From: Rhizobium croatiense
GTDB taxonomy: Bacteria > Pseudomonadota > Alphaproteobacteria > Rhizobiales > Rhizobiaceae
NCBI RefSeq assembly: GCF_019793465.1
Contig: NZ_JAILYJ010000001.1
Location: 124,001-188,000 of the forward strand
Reading direction: 5' to 3'
DNA length: 64,000 nucleotides
Part shown: positions 44,317 through 53,071 of the stretch, piece by piece
Position numbering within the stretch: the stretch's first letter is position 1
Layout of the letters: each line of letters begins with the position of its first letter
Made by a program: the position numbers and the translations under genes
Notes under the pieces: model-generated
The model's database searches: none
What the model saw: the letters and a program-made list of their open reading frames with translations, nothing else
Told to the model about the DNA's origin: nothing

Positions 44317-45774
44317 ATGAACGGATTGAGAGACGGCAGCCTGCTTCGCCAGCAAGGTCTCATCGACGGCGAATGGTGCGGGGCCGCAGCCGGCCGCACG
44401 ATCGAGGTGGCCGACCCGGCGACGCAACAGGTTCTGGGCACGGTGCCCGATATGGATGGAGCCGATACGCGGGCCGCAATCGCGGCGGCGGAAAAAGCCT
44501 TTGGCCCATGGCGGGCAAAGACCCATGCCGAGCGCGCCGCCTTGCTGGAAGCCTGGCATGATCTGATGCTCGACAATATCGAGGACCTGGCGCTGATCCT
44601 CACCAGGGAACAGGGCAAGCCGCTTGCCGAAGCGCGCGGCGAAATCCGTTACGGCGCCTCGTTCGTCAAATGGTTTTCCGAGGAGGCGCGCCGCATCGGC
44701 GGCACAACCATTCCCTCACCGACAGCAGATCGGCGCATCGTCGTCCTCAAGGAGCCCGTTGGGGTATCGGCGATCATCACGCCGTGGAATTTTCCCAATG
44801 CGATGATCACCCGCAAGGTGGGACCGGCGCTCGCGGCAGGCTGCACTGTTGTCATCAAGCCATCGGATTTGACTCCATTTTCGGCGTTGGCGCTGGGCGT
44901 CCTGGCGGAGCGCGCCGGCATCCCCAAAGGCGTGATCAATATCGTCACCGGCATGCCGGCCGGCATCGGCGACGAACTGATGGCCAACCAGACCGTCCGC
45001 AAGATTTCTTTCACCGGCTCGACCCGCGTCGGTTCGCTGCTGATGCGCGGCGCGGCCGACAGCGTCAAGCGGCTCAGCCTCGAACTCGGCGGCAATGCGC
45101 CCTTCATCGTTTTTGACGATGCCGATCTCGATCTTGCCGTGGAAGGCGCAATCGCCTCGAAATTCCGCAATGGCGGCCAGACCTGCGTCTGCGCCAACCG
45201 CCTTCTCGTCCAGTCCGGCGTTTACGAGGCCTTTGCCGCCAAACTTGGCGCGCGGGTCGCGGCCATGAAGGTCGGGGCCGGTACGGATGCCGGTACGGAT
45301 ATCGGGCCGATGATCAACAAGGCCGCGATCGAGAAGATAAAGCGTCACGTCGACGACGCGGTCGAAAAGGGAGCAAAAATCCTCGCCACGGCGGGTTCGA
45401 TGCCGGCCGGCGATCAATATGCGGCGCCGATGGTGCTTGGCAGTGCGACGACCGACATGCAGCTCGCCAGCGAAGAGACATTCGGGCCGGTTGCGCCGCT
45501 CTTTCGCTTCGACACAGAGGAAGAGGCGATCCGCATCGCCAATGCCACCCCCTTCGGCCTTGCCGCCTACTTCTACACCGAGAGCCTGAAGCGCTCCTGG
45601 CGTGTCGGCGAAGCGCTCGAATTCGGTATGATCGGCCTCAACACCGGCGCCATTTCCACCGAGGTCGCCCCGTTCGGCGGCGTCAAGCAATCCGGCCTCG
45701 GTCGCGAGGGCGCGCAATGCGGCATCGAGGAATATCTGGAAATGAAGAGCTTCCACATCGGCGGGCTTTCCTGA
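44317..45774 (+). CDS. Succinate-semialdehyde dehydrogenase-like ALDH (GabD-type)
   Basis: 485 residues from the ATG at 44317 (AAAGGGGAGAAA upstream; an ATG at 44299 is also in frame). Catalytic Cys290 in GQTCVCANRL, Glu256 in SLELGGNAPF, ALDH fold VSAIITPWNFPNAMITRKV. The closest recognisable group is GabD-like succinate-semialdehyde dehydrogenase, which turns an omega-semialdehyde into the dicarboxylate. That would follow a transaminase or amine oxidase such as those encoded at 45869 and 55348. Last plus-strand gene before the convergent terminator. Confidence 0.87.
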   Translation: MNGLRDGSLLRQQGLIDGEWCGAAAGRTIEVADPATQQVLGTVPDMDGADTRAAIAAAEKAFGPWRAKTHAERAALLEAWHDLMLDNIEDLALILTREQGKPLAEARGEIRYGASFVKWFSEEARRIGGTTIPSPTADRRIVVLKEPVGVSAIITPWNFPNAMITRKVGPALAAGCTVVIKPSDLTPFSALALGVLAERAGIPKGVINIVTGMPAGIGDELMANQTVRKISFTGSTRVGSLLMRGAADSVKRLSLELGGNAPFIVFDDADLDLAVEGAIASKFRNGGQTCVCANRLLVQSGVYEAFAAKLGARVAAMKVGAGTDAGTDIGPMINKAAIEKIKRHVDDAVEKGAKILATAGSMPAGDQYAAPMVLGSATTDMQLASEETFGPVAPLFRFDTEEEAIRIANATPFGLAAYFYTESLKRSWRVGEALEFGMIGLNTGAISTEVAPFGGVKQSGLGREGAQCGIEEYLEMKSFHIGGLS

Positions 45775-45788
45775 CCCGCGCAAAAACA

Positions 45789-45819
45789 AAGGGCGCCGGA
45801 AATTCATCCCGGCGCCCTT
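45789..45819 (-). terminator. Convergent intrinsic terminator (minus-strand reading)
   Basis: Perfect 11-base stem AAGGGCGCCGG (45789-45799) with CCGGCGCCCTT (45809-45819) and a nine-base loop. Read on the minus strand it is followed by TTTGTTTTTG, so it should end the oxidase transcript; on the plus strand no T-run follows, but the hairpin can also protect the ALDH transcript. Confidence 0.8.
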
Positions 45820-45868
45820 GCTACATCTATCCTCTGGAAGGATTGAACCGCTCTCGCGTGCGCGCCGC

Positions 45869-47143
45869 TTACTTGAAGCGATCAAGCGTCTTGTAATAAA
45901 GCCCGACCATCGGCAGGAACCATGGCTTGCCGAAATGACCGGGAACGGCGGGCCATTCAAGCCCTTTTACCGGATTGCGGTCCGCCTTGCCCATCATGGC
46001 ATCGGCCATGATCATGCCGAGATGGGTGGAAAGCTGGGCGCCGTGGCCGGAATAGCCCATGGCGTACCAAACGCCGTCGACATAGCCCGCACGCGGATAA
46101 CGGTCCTTGGTCATATCGACGAGACCGCCCCAGCAATAATCGACTTCGACGCCGGCAAGCTGCGGGAATATCTCGGCGAGACTGGCACGCAGAATATCGC
46201 CGCTCTTTGCGTCCGATTGTTGATCCGACGTGGCGGAAAAGCGGGCGCGACCGCCGAAGATCAGCCGCTTGTCCGGCGACAGCCGGAAATAGTTGCCGAT
46301 GTTCATCGACGTGACGCAGGTCCGGTTTCCCGGCATCGTCGCGGCGATTTCGGCATCGCTCAGCGGACGGGTGGCGATCAGGAAGCTGCCGACGGAAATG
46401 ATCCGGCGGCGGAAATAGCTAAAGAGCGACGGCGTGTAGGCGCCGGTCGCAACTAGCACGTGATCGGCGGTAACGGTGCCCCGCGCGGTCTGAAGGCTGT
46501 GGCGGCCGTTACCCTGCCTGTGGGCGGCCACCGCAGCCTGTTCGAAGATGGTCGCGCCGTGGCGGACGGCCGCGGTTGCAAGCCCGGCGACATAGCGGCC
46601 CATATGCATCATCGCGCTCTTCTTCGAGAGCATGGCGCCGTGGAAAGGCGACCCGACCTCGCTCTTCAGCTCGTTTGCCGTCAGAAGCGCCGTATCCGGA
46701 TCGACTTCTCTGTGCACAGCTTCGAAATTGCGCGCAATCGCCTCGAAGTGCTGCGGCTTGGAGGCAAGCTTCAGCTTCCCGGCACGACGGAAATCGCAGT
46801 CGATCCCCTCTTCGGTGATGATCGTCTCGATCGTATCGATGGAATCGTCGAACGTGCGGTAGAGCGCAACGGCCCGCTCCGGGCCCAGCGCGGCCTTGGC
46901 GGACAGGAAGCTATGCGCAAGTCCGTTGTTGAGATGGCCGCCATTGCGTCCCGATGCTCCCCAGCCGACGCGTTCGGCCTCCAGCACGACGACCTTGACA
47001 CCGGCTTTCGCAAGCTGGCGCGCCGCGGCAAGCCCGGTGAAGCCGGCACCGATGATGGCGACGTCGTAATGTCCCTCGACAGGACCTTGGGCCGCATCGG
47101 CAAAAGCGCGGGCCGTGTCGTGCCAGTAGGATTGGAACTGCAT
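45869..47143 (-). CDS. FAD-dependent amine oxidoreductase (PuuB/OrdL-like)
   Basis: 424 residues from the ATG at 47143; a frame to 47275 adds 44 residues overlapping the HAD gene and is rejected. The FAD-binding core is YDVAIIGAGFTGLAAARQLA (about residue 27 on), with VVVLEAERVGWGASGRNGGH, and the C-terminal GYSGHGAQLSTHLG. This is the PuuB/gamma-glutamylputrescine oxidase group that oxidises an amine or an N-acyl diamine to an aldehyde. It is downstream of a HAD hydrolase and next to a semialdehyde dehydrogenase, which would use the product. Substrate not fixed. Confidence 0.87.
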   Translation of the reverse strand: MQFQSYWHDTARAFADAAQGPVEGHYDVAIIGAGFTGLAAARQLAKAGVKVVVLEAERVGWGASGRNGGHLNNGLAHSFLSAKAALGPERAVALYRTFDDSIDTIETIITEEGIDCDFRRAGKLKLASKPQHFEAIARNFEAVHREVDPDTALLTANELKSEVGSPFHGAMLSKKSAMMHMGRYVAGLATAAVRHGATIFEQAAVAAHRQGNGRHSLQTARGTVTADHVLVATGAYTPSLFSYFRRRIISVGSFLIATRPLSDAEIAATMPGNRTCVTSMNIGNYFRLSPDKRLIFGGRARFSATSDQQSDAKSGDILRASLAEIFPQLAGVEVDYCWGGLVDMTKDRYPRAGYVDGVWYAMGYSGHGAQLSTHLGMIMADAMMGKADRNPVKGLEWPAVPGHFGKPWFLPMVGLYYKTLDRFK

Positions 47144-47156
47144 CCGTTTGTCTCCG

Positions 47157-47825
47157 TCAGAGGCCGACGACGCCAGGCAGGCCCGAGATGTGAGGGATTT
47201 CGACATAGCCGTAATAAGGATTGGCCGGCTCGTGGCCGCGATTGACCCAGACCTTATTCTTGATGCCGAGATCATGCGCCGACATCAGATCGTAGCGGAA
47301 GGAAGACGAGCAGTGCAGCACGTCCTGCGGCCCGCAGCCGAGCATGTCGAACATATATTCGAAGGCTTGGAAGCGCGGCTTATAGGCATTTGCCTGCTGA
47401 GCCGTATAGACCGCGTGGAAGGGGGCGCCGAGCTTTTCGACATTCGACATGATCTGAGCGTCCATGGCGTTGGACAGGATGACCAGCGGAATTTCCCGCG
47501 CAACCCTGGCAAGGCCCTCGGGTACGTCGCGATGCGGACCCCAGGTCGGTACACGCGCGTAAATCATTTCCGCGGCTTCGTCGCGAAAGGTCACGCCGTT
47601 GCGCTTGCATGTCCGCTCGAGCGAATTGTGCACGACTTCCGCATAGGGCTTCCAGGCGCCCATGATCTCGTCGAGACGATAAGCGGCGAAATTCTTGATG
47701 AACTCCGCCATGCGCGGCTCGTTGAGCTGGTCGCCGTAAAGGTCGCGGGCTGCTTCCGCCATCTGAAAATTGGTCAGCGTGCCGTAGCAATCGAAGGTGA
47801 TGTATTTCGGACGGAATGTGGTCAT
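47157..47825 (-). CDS. HAD-family hydrolase (type II haloacid dehalogenase-like), copy 1
   Basis: 222 residues from the ATG at 47825, preceded by GAGGATATGCAG; the first ATG at 47831 sits on the ribosome site. Motif I is ITFDCYGTLTNF with the nucleophile Asp12, and later LVILSNAMDAQI (motif II) and ANAYKPRFQAFEYM with the motif III Lys. The protein is paralogous to the 237-residue HAD at 56942, which is next to the aminotransferase. It is cotranscribed with the amine oxidoreductase, 13 bases apart. Its substrate, a halo-acid or more likely a phosphate ester, is unknown. Confidence 0.8.
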   Translation of the reverse strand: MTTFRPKYITFDCYGTLTNFQMAEAARDLYGDQLNEPRMAEFIKNFAAYRLDEIMGAWKPYAEVVHNSLERTCKRNGVTFRDEAAEMIYARVPTWGPHRDVPEGLARVAREIPLVILSNAMDAQIMSNVEKLGAPFHAVYTAQQANAYKPRFQAFEYMFDMLGCGPQDVLHCSSSFRYDLMSAHDLGIKNKVWVNRGHEPANPYYGYVEIPHISGLPGVVGL

Positions 47826-48020
47826 CTGCATATCCTCGAACGATCGGAACTAGGGGAAACCTGTTCACCATCATAGGCACCGCTTTGCTCATGGCTTGCC
47901 TGAATTGGCGGCATCGGAAGCAGAATCTATCGTATCGGAAGCGGGGTTTGGCAGAAGGTTGCGCGCTGCCGCAAACGGATCATGCCGTCACGCTCGATGG
48001 TCCACGAAACGAGGACGGGT

Positions 48021-48689
48021 TCAATCGTGATCGTGGTGATGATGCGAGGGAAGATCGAGGCCGAAGGTCTTGACGAGATCGGCCACCTGCTCCGGGCTGA
48101 GGAAGCGAGGATTGAGGTTGCGCAGCAGCAGATAGAGCTTCGCCGTTTCCTCCAGTTCCTCGGTTGCGAAAACCGCCGCCCCCAGACTGTCACCGGCGAC
48201 GACGGGTCCATGATTGGCCAGAAGCACCGACGAATATTTGCCGGCCAGCCCGCGGATCGCATCGGCCACCGCCGGATCGCCGGGGCGATAATAGGGCACC
48301 AGCGCCGTTTCGCCGGCGCGCATGAGATAATATGGCGTCATCGGCGGCAAGGCGGCGCGCGGATCGATCTCAGGCAGCATCGTCAGCGCCACCGCATGGG
48401 TGGAATGAAGATGGACGATGGCGCGGGCGCTGCCGCGTGTGTCGTAGAGGGCGGTGTGCAGCGGGATTTCCTTGGTCGGTTTGTCGCCGGACAGGAGCCG
48501 GCCTTCGGCATCGAGCCTTGAAATACGCGCCGGATCGAGAAAACCGAGGGAGGCGTTGGTCGGCGTGACCAGCCAGCCGCCGTCCTCCAGCCGCAACGAT
48601 ATATTGCCCGACGAGCCGGGCGTCAGCCCGCGCTCGAACAGCGAGCGGCCGTATCGGCAGATTTCTTCACGCTGGCGCGCGTCGGACAT
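48021..48689 (-). CDS. otnC: Class II aldolase, 3-oxo-tetronate 4-phosphate decarboxylase-like (OtnC)
   Basis: 222 residues with GGAGGAAGTGTC before the start. Metal and acid residues match the class II aldolase family: Glu74, His93 and His95 in IVHLHSTHAV, His160 in LLANHGPVV. In threonate/erythronate catabolism OtnC splits 3-oxo-tetronate 4-phosphate to dihydroxyacetone phosphate and CO2. The neighbours LtnD-, OtnI- and OtnK-like genes support that role. The protein ends HHHHDHD, an unusual His-rich tail. It is transcribed away from the LacI gene in the same minus-strand unit. Confidence 0.85.
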   Translation of the reverse strand: MSDARQREEICRYGRSLFERGLTPGSSGNISLRLEDGGWLVTPTNASLGFLDPARISRLDAEGRLLSGDKPTKEIPLHTALYDTRGSARAIVHLHSTHAVALTMLPEIDPRAALPPMTPYYLMRAGETALVPYYRPGDPAVADAIRGLAGKYSSVLLANHGPVVAGDSLGAAVFATEELEETAKLYLLLRNLNPRFLSPEQVADLVKTFGLDLPSHHHHDHD

Positions 48690-48705
48690 GACACTTCCTC
48701 CAATA

Positions 48706-49704
48706 TCAGGCAGTTGCCCCCTCGATCAGTTCAAAGCCGAGATCGACGGCCTGGGGCGGCGCGTTGGCGACGATCAGCTGCGCGGCTATCTCACCCGTCG
48801 CCACGCGCGGCGTCCGGATGGTCGACAAGGGTTGCGGTATCGCCCGGCCGATATCGAGGCCGTTATAGCCGAAAATGGCGAGCTGCGACGGGATCGCGAT
48901 CCCCTGGGCGAGACAATGAAAATAACCGCCCAACGCCATGTCGTCATTGGAAAAATAGACGGCATCGAGATCGGTCGCCCGTGCAAGCAGTCGCTCCAGG
49001 CCCAACCTGCCGTTCTCCACCGAGGAAGGGCCGCCAAGAATTTCGTGGGCGACCAGGGGCGTGCCGTTGGCGTCGAGCGTTTCGCAAAAGCTGGAAAAGC
49101 GCTTCCCGGCGCGGGTATCACGGTTCAGGTCGTGACCGACATAACCGATCCTTCGGTAGCCGCGCCTGAGCAGGAAGGCAGCGCTCTCCCGCCCGGCCGC
49201 GCGGTTCGAGAAGCCGACCGCGATGTCGAGCGCATCCCCGTCCAGATCGAGCAGTTCCACGACCCGGCAGCCGCTGGCGCGCAGCATCTTCGCCGTGCCT
49301 TCGGTATGTTCGTATCCTGCCAGCATCACCGCCGCCGGCCGCCAGGCGAGCATCGCGGCGGCGAGCGCTTCCTCCTTGCCCGGATCATAGTCGGCGACCG
49401 AAAAAACCGCCTGATATCGGTTTTGCTCCAGAACGGCGCTGGCGCCGCGCAGCACATCGGGAAAGACGATGTTGGACAGCGAAGGGATGACGAAAGCGAC
49501 GAGGCGCGAACCGGTGGAGGCCAGCGTTCCGGCGATCCGGTTCGGCACATAGCCCAGCCGCTCGACGGCGGCCATCACCCGCTCCCGGGTCTTGCCTGAA
49601 AACGAGCCATGATTGCGCAGCACGCGCGACACCGTGCTCTCGCCGACGCCGGCCGCTTCTGCGACCTCTGCAAGGGTGACCGTCGCTTGGTGTTTGAATT
49701 CCAT
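48706..49704 (-). CDS. LacI-family repressor of the threonate cassette
   Basis: 332 residues from the ATG at 49704; a start at 49725 would add seven residues. The N-terminal helix-turn-helix TLAEVAEAAGVGESTVSRVL (GntR-like LacI group) precedes a sugar-binding-like sensor (LVAFVIPSLSNIVFPDVL). It is codirectional with the otnC-like gene (17-base gap) and divergent from the MFS operon. Three near-identical palindromes lie between, so it probably represses the whole cassette and itself. The inducer is likely a four-carbon sugar acid or a derivative. Confidence 0.9.
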   Translation of the reverse strand: MEFKHQATVTLAEVAEAAGVGESTVSRVLRNHGSFSGKTRERVMAAVERLGYVPNRIAGTLASTGSRLVAFVIPSLSNIVFPDVLRGASAVLEQNRYQAVFSVADYDPGKEEALAAAMLAWRPAAVMLAGYEHTEGTAKMLRASGCRVVELLDLDGDALDIAVGFSNRAAGRESAAFLLRRGYRRIGYVGHDLNRDTRAGKRFSSFCETLDANGTPLVAHEILGGPSSVENGRLGLERLLARATDLDAVYFSNDDMALGGYFHCLAQGIAIPSQLAIFGYNGLDIGRAIPQPLSTIRTPRVATGEIAAQLIVANAPPQAVDLGFELIEGATA

Positions 49705-49813
49705 AGTCAATTTTGAACCCGACATGAGGCAGCTTCCGGCGCGAAGCGGTCAGACAACACCGTCGCTAGGCGGGCTTCATTTTTCACTACTTCAGGCAAG
49801 AAGCAAGATTTTT

Positions 49814-49829
49814 TTGGCAGCGCTGCCAA
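49814..49829. promoter_or_regulatory. LacI operator, copy 1 (TTGGCAGCGCTGCCAA)
   Basis: Perfect 16-base palindrome with the central CG typical of LacI-family operators, 110 bases from the start of the divergent LacI gene. First of three copies in 70 bases. Confidence 0.88.
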
Positions 49830-49836
49830 ATTGCGG

Positions 49837-49852
49837 TTGGCAGCGCTGCCAA
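49837..49852. promoter_or_regulatory. LacI operator, copy 2 (TTGGCAGCGCTGCCAA)
   Basis: Identical to copy 1. The centres of copies 1 and 2 are 23 bases apart, close to two helical turns, so adjacent repressor dimers could contact each other on roughly the same face of the DNA. Confidence 0.88.
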
Positions 49853-49867
49853 AATGAGTTAACCAGA

Positions 49868-49883
49868 ATGGCAGCGCTGCCAA
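49868..49883. promoter_or_regulatory. LacI operator, copy 3 (ATGGCAGCGCTGCCAA)
   Basis: One outer base differs from the other two copies (A instead of T in the first position). Its centre is 31 bases, about three turns, from copy 2 and 72 bases from the MFS start codon, so it likely overlaps the MFS promoter. Confidence 0.88.
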
Positions 49884-49947
49884 AAAAGGCTCAGCGTACC
49901 GCGGGAGGACCTGTCGGAGACCGCGGCAACGATCGGAGGAGAGAATC

Positions 49948-51264
49948 ATGACGCTGCATACAGAGGCGCCAATCGCTGGCGCATATCCCGCAGAGGCGAC
50001 GGAAGACCGGGCCTATGGCAAGGTATTCTGGCGCATCGTGCCGTTTTTGATGTTGTGTTACGTCGTCGCTTATCTCGACCGCGTCAATGTCGGCTTCGCC
50101 AAGCTGCAGATGTCGAGCGAGCTCGGCCTCTCGGAAGCTGCCTATGGCATCGGCGCCGGTATTTTCTTCATCGGCTATTTTCTGTTTGAAGTGCCGAGCA
50201 ATATTATCATGAACAAGGTCGGCGCGCGGGTCTGGATCGCCCGCATCATGATCACCTGGGGCGTCATCTCCGCCGCCTTCATGTTCACCTCTTCGGAAAC
50301 CGTCTTCTATGTCCTGCGTTTCCTGCTGGGCGTGGCCGAGGCAGGATTTTTCCCCGGCATCATTTTATATCTGACATCCTGGTATCCGGCGCATCGCCGC
50401 GCCAAGATCATCACCACCTTCATGTCCGCAATCCCGGTATCCGCCATTTTCGGCAATCCGCTTTCCGGCCTTCTGATGGACGGCTTTCACGGAACGCACG
50501 GGCTTTCCGGCTGGCAATGGATGTTCCTGATCGAAGCCGTTCCGGCCATTCTTTTCGGCATCGCGACGTTCTTTTATCTTGATGATAGGATCGCTGACGC
50601 GACGTGGCTGGACGATGAGGAAAAGCGGGTGCTGACGGCCAATATTGAAGCGGAGAATCAAGCCAAGACAGCAAGCCCGCACAGCATCTCGGGCACGCTG
50701 ACCGACCGTCGCGTCTGGCTGATGTGCCTGATTTATTTCTGCTTCGTGCTCGGGCAATATGGCCTGAATTTCTGGATGCCGACCATCGTGAAGGCGTCGG
50801 GCGTCAGCGGAAATCTCAACATCGGCCTCATCTCCGCCATTCCCTATATCTGCACATTCGTCGCCATGTTGGCGCTCGGGCGTTCTGCCGACAGGCTGCG
50901 CGAACGCCGGTGGCACCTCGTCGTTCCGGCTCTCATCGCCGCCGGCGGCTTCGTTGCCGCAACGATCGCGACGAGCACGACGGTGTCGATCATCTGCCTC
51001 TCGCTGGCCGCTGCGGGCGCCATCAGCTGCGCACCGCTCTTCTGGTCGCTTCCGACCGCTTTCCTCGCGGGCACGGGCGCTGCGGCCGGCATCGCCTGGA
51101 TCAATTCGGTCGGCAATCTCGCCGGGTTCCTCGGACCGTTTCTAGTCGGCTATCTGAAGGACTTCACCGGTACCAACAGCGCCGGCATGTATCTGCTGGC
51201 GGCCGCACTGGTCATCGGCTCGCTGGCCGTGTTGACGGTCCCGGCGAAAACCGTCAATCGCTAA
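49948..51264 (+). CDS. MFS transporter, anion:cation symporter (ACS) type
   Basis: 438 residues with CGGAGGAGAG upstream. Twelve hydrophobic helices are expected; FLMLCYVVAYLDRVNVGFAK is the family signature after helix 1, followed by GYFLFEVPSNIIMNKVGARV and FFPGIILYLTSWYPAHRRAK. ACS members import sugar acids such as tartrate, galactonate or glucarate. As first gene of the operon with threonate enzymes it probably imports threonate or erythronate by proton symport. Confidence 0.88.
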   Translation: MTLHTEAPIAGAYPAEATEDRAYGKVFWRIVPFLMLCYVVAYLDRVNVGFAKLQMSSELGLSEAAYGIGAGIFFIGYFLFEVPSNIIMNKVGARVWIARIMITWGVISAAFMFTSSETVFYVLRFLLGVAEAGFFPGIILYLTSWYPAHRRAKIITTFMSAIPVSAIFGNPLSGLLMDGFHGTHGLSGWQWMFLIEAVPAILFGIATFFYLDDRIADATWLDDEEKRVLTANIEAENQAKTASPHSISGTLTDRRVWLMCLIYFCFVLGQYGLNFWMPTIVKASGVSGNLNIGLISAIPYICTFVAMLALGRSADRLRERRWHLVVPALIAAGGFVAATIATSTTVSIICLSLAAAGAISCAPLFWSLPTAFLAGTGAAAGIAWINSVGNLAGFLGPFLVGYLKDFTGTNSAGMYLLAAALVIGSLAVLTVPAKTVNR

Positions 51265-51270
51265 ACCACA

Positions 51271-51300
51271 GCCCCTCCGGGACGGATTCCGGGGGGGGGC
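51271..51300 (+). repeat. Hairpin with a nine-G run between MFS and dehydrogenase genes
   Basis: GCCCCTCCGG at 51271-51280 can pair with CCGG and G-rich sequence at 51289-51300, which contains nine consecutive G at 51291-51299. It could reduce read-through or change the expression ratio of importer and enzymes, and the G-run is prone to length changes. There is no T-run, so it is not a standard terminator. Confidence 0.5.
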
Positions 51301-51335
51301 ACGGATCTTTCCTCACGAGACTGGAGAACCTCCTC

Positions 51336-52280
51336 ATGACACCGCTTGCTGAAAACCCGGGCCTTGCCGTCGTCGTGGCCGTTATCGGTCTTGGGTCCAT
51401 GGGGCTGGGAATGGCCCGGTCGATGAAGCGCGCAGGTCTCGACGTCGTTGGATATGACATAACCCCGGCAGCGGTGGACCGTTTCGTCGCCGAAGGCGGG
51501 CGAGGCGCGGCGACCCCAGCCGACGCCGCCAAGGACGCCGACATCGTCGTCTCCGTGGTGGTCAACGGCGCACAGACCGAGACCGTGCTGTTCGGACCGC
51601 AGGGCGCTGCGGATACAATGAAGCCTGGCGCCGTCTTCATCTCGTCGGCAACCATGGATCCAGCCATCGCGCGCGATCTCGCGGGGCGGACGGAGGCCCT
51701 CGGCCTGCACTATCTCGACGCGCCGATTTCAGGTGGCGCGGCCAAGGCCGCGCTTGGCGAGCTGACGATCATGGCTTCCGGCTCCGGCCGAGCTTTCGAT
51801 ACGGCGCGCCCCGCCCTCGACGCCATGGCCGGCAAGGTCTACGAGCTCGGCGATGCCGCCGGAACGGGCGCTGCGTTCAAGATGATCAACCAGCTTCTCG
51901 CCGGCGTGCACATCGCAGCCGCATGCGAGGCGATAAGCTTTGCCGCCAAGCAGGGCCTCGACCTTGACAAGGTCTATGAAGTCATCACCGCCTCGGCCGG
52001 CAATTCCTGGATGTTCGAGAATCGTATCCCGCACGTGCTGGCCGGAGACTATACGCCGCTCAGCAGCATCGAGATTTTCGTCAAGGATCTCGGCATCGTC
52101 CAGGATATGGCCCGTTCAGAGCGTTATCCGGCACCGCTTGCGGCAGCGGCCCTGCAGATGTACCTGGCGGCCGCCGGAGCCGGCATGGGCCGTGACGACG
52201 ATTCCTCGCTCGCACGCCTCTACGCGCAGCTTTCCGGCGCGCAATTGCCCGGCCCGGCCAAAGAACCGCAGAGCCGCTAA
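51336..52280 (+). CDS. ltnD: L-threonate dehydrogenase-like (beta-hydroxyacid dehydrogenase family, LtnD)
   Basis: 314 residues from the ATG at 51336; a far upstream frame start (50724) lies inside the MFS gene. The NAD loop is VAVIGLGSMGLGMARSMKRA, the substrate loop LDAPISGGAAKAALGEL, and the catalytic-Lys helix GTGAAFKMINQLLAGVH, all of the 3-hydroxyisobutyrate/LtnD group. In the threonate pathway LtnD oxidises L-threonate to 2-oxo-tetronate. It lies in the cassette with OtnI, OtnK and OtnC, which supports that assignment over 3-hydroxyisobutyrate. Confidence 0.82.
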   Translation: MTPLAENPGLAVVVAVIGLGSMGLGMARSMKRAGLDVVGYDITPAAVDRFVAEGGRGAATPADAAKDADIVVSVVVNGAQTETVLFGPQGAADTMKPGAVFISSATMDPAIARDLAGRTEALGLHYLDAPISGGAAKAALGELTIMASGSGRAFDTARPALDAMAGKVYELGDAAGTGAAFKMINQLLAGVHIAAACEAISFAAKQGLDLDKVYEVITASAGNSWMFENRIPHVLAGDYTPLSSIEIFVKDLGIVQDMARSERYPAPLAAAALQMYLAAAGAGMGRDDDSSLARLYAQLSGAQLPGPAKEPQSR

Positions 52281-52291
52281 GGAACATCGAC

Positions 52292-53068
52292 ATGCCCGCT
52301 TTCGCCGCCAACCTGACGATGATGTTCAACGAATGGGAATTCCTCGACCGCTTCGACGCCGCAGCCGATGCGGGATTTTCCGCCGTCGAATATCTCTTCC
52401 CCTACGAGGCTGCACCGGAGGCCATTGCCGAACGGCTTGCCCGCAACAATCTGCGGCAGGCTTTGTTCAATCTGCCGCCGGGCGACTGGGGTGCGGGCGA
52501 GCGCGGCATCGCGGCTCTTCCCGGACGGTTCGACGACCTCAAAGCGGATGTCGAGCGGGCATTGGACTATGCGGCGGCGACGGGCGTCGGGCGATTGCAC
52601 CTGATGGCGGGTATCGCCGACCCTCGTGATCAGGAGGCCGCCGCCGCCTACCGGCGCTCCGTCGCCTACACTGCCGGCCGGCTTGCGGAAAACGGCATCG
52701 ATCTCCTGCTGGAGCCGATCAACGGGCGCAACATGCCGGGATACTTCCTCAACGACTTCGCCGCGGCCGAGCGGTTGATCGCCGAATCCGACCTGCCGAA
52801 CCTGAAGCTGCAATTCGACATCTATCACCGTCAGATCCTCCATGGCGACATCACGATGGCATTGCGGCGCCTGCTGCCGATCACCGGCCACATCCAGATC
52901 GCCAGCGTGCCGTCACGCAACGAGCCGGACGGGGAAGAGCTGAACTATCCCTATCTGTTCGGCGAAATCGACCGGCTGGGTTACGACGGTTTCATCGGCT
53001 GCGAATATATCCCGCGCGGCCAGACGCTAGACGGCCTTGGCTGGTTCAAACCTTTTGCACGGAGCTAG
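52292..53068 (+). CDS. otnI: 2-oxo-tetronate isomerase-like (OtnI, hydroxypyruvate isomerase family)
   Basis: 258 residues, AAGGAACATCGAC upstream. TIM-barrel xylose-isomerase-like enzyme: FAANLTMMFNEWEFLDRFDA, then LLLEPINGRNMPGYFL with the metal-binding Glu, LQFDIYHRQILHGD and FIGCEYIPRGQT with the last Glu. OtnI interconverts 2-oxo-tetronate and 3-oxo-tetronate. Located between the dehydrogenase and the kinase of the same pathway. Confidence 0.85.
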   Translation: MPAFAANLTMMFNEWEFLDRFDAAADAGFSAVEYLFPYEAAPEAIAERLARNNLRQALFNLPPGDWGAGERGIAALPGRFDDLKADVERALDYAAATGVGRLHLMAGIADPRDQEAAAAYRRSVAYTAGRLAENGIDLLLEPINGRNMPGYFLNDFAAAERLIAESDLPNLKLQFDIYHRQILHGDITMALRRLLPITGHIQIASVPSRNEPDGEELNYPYLFGEIDRLGYDGFIGCEYIPRGQTLDGLGWFKPFARS

Positions 53069-53071
53069 ACG

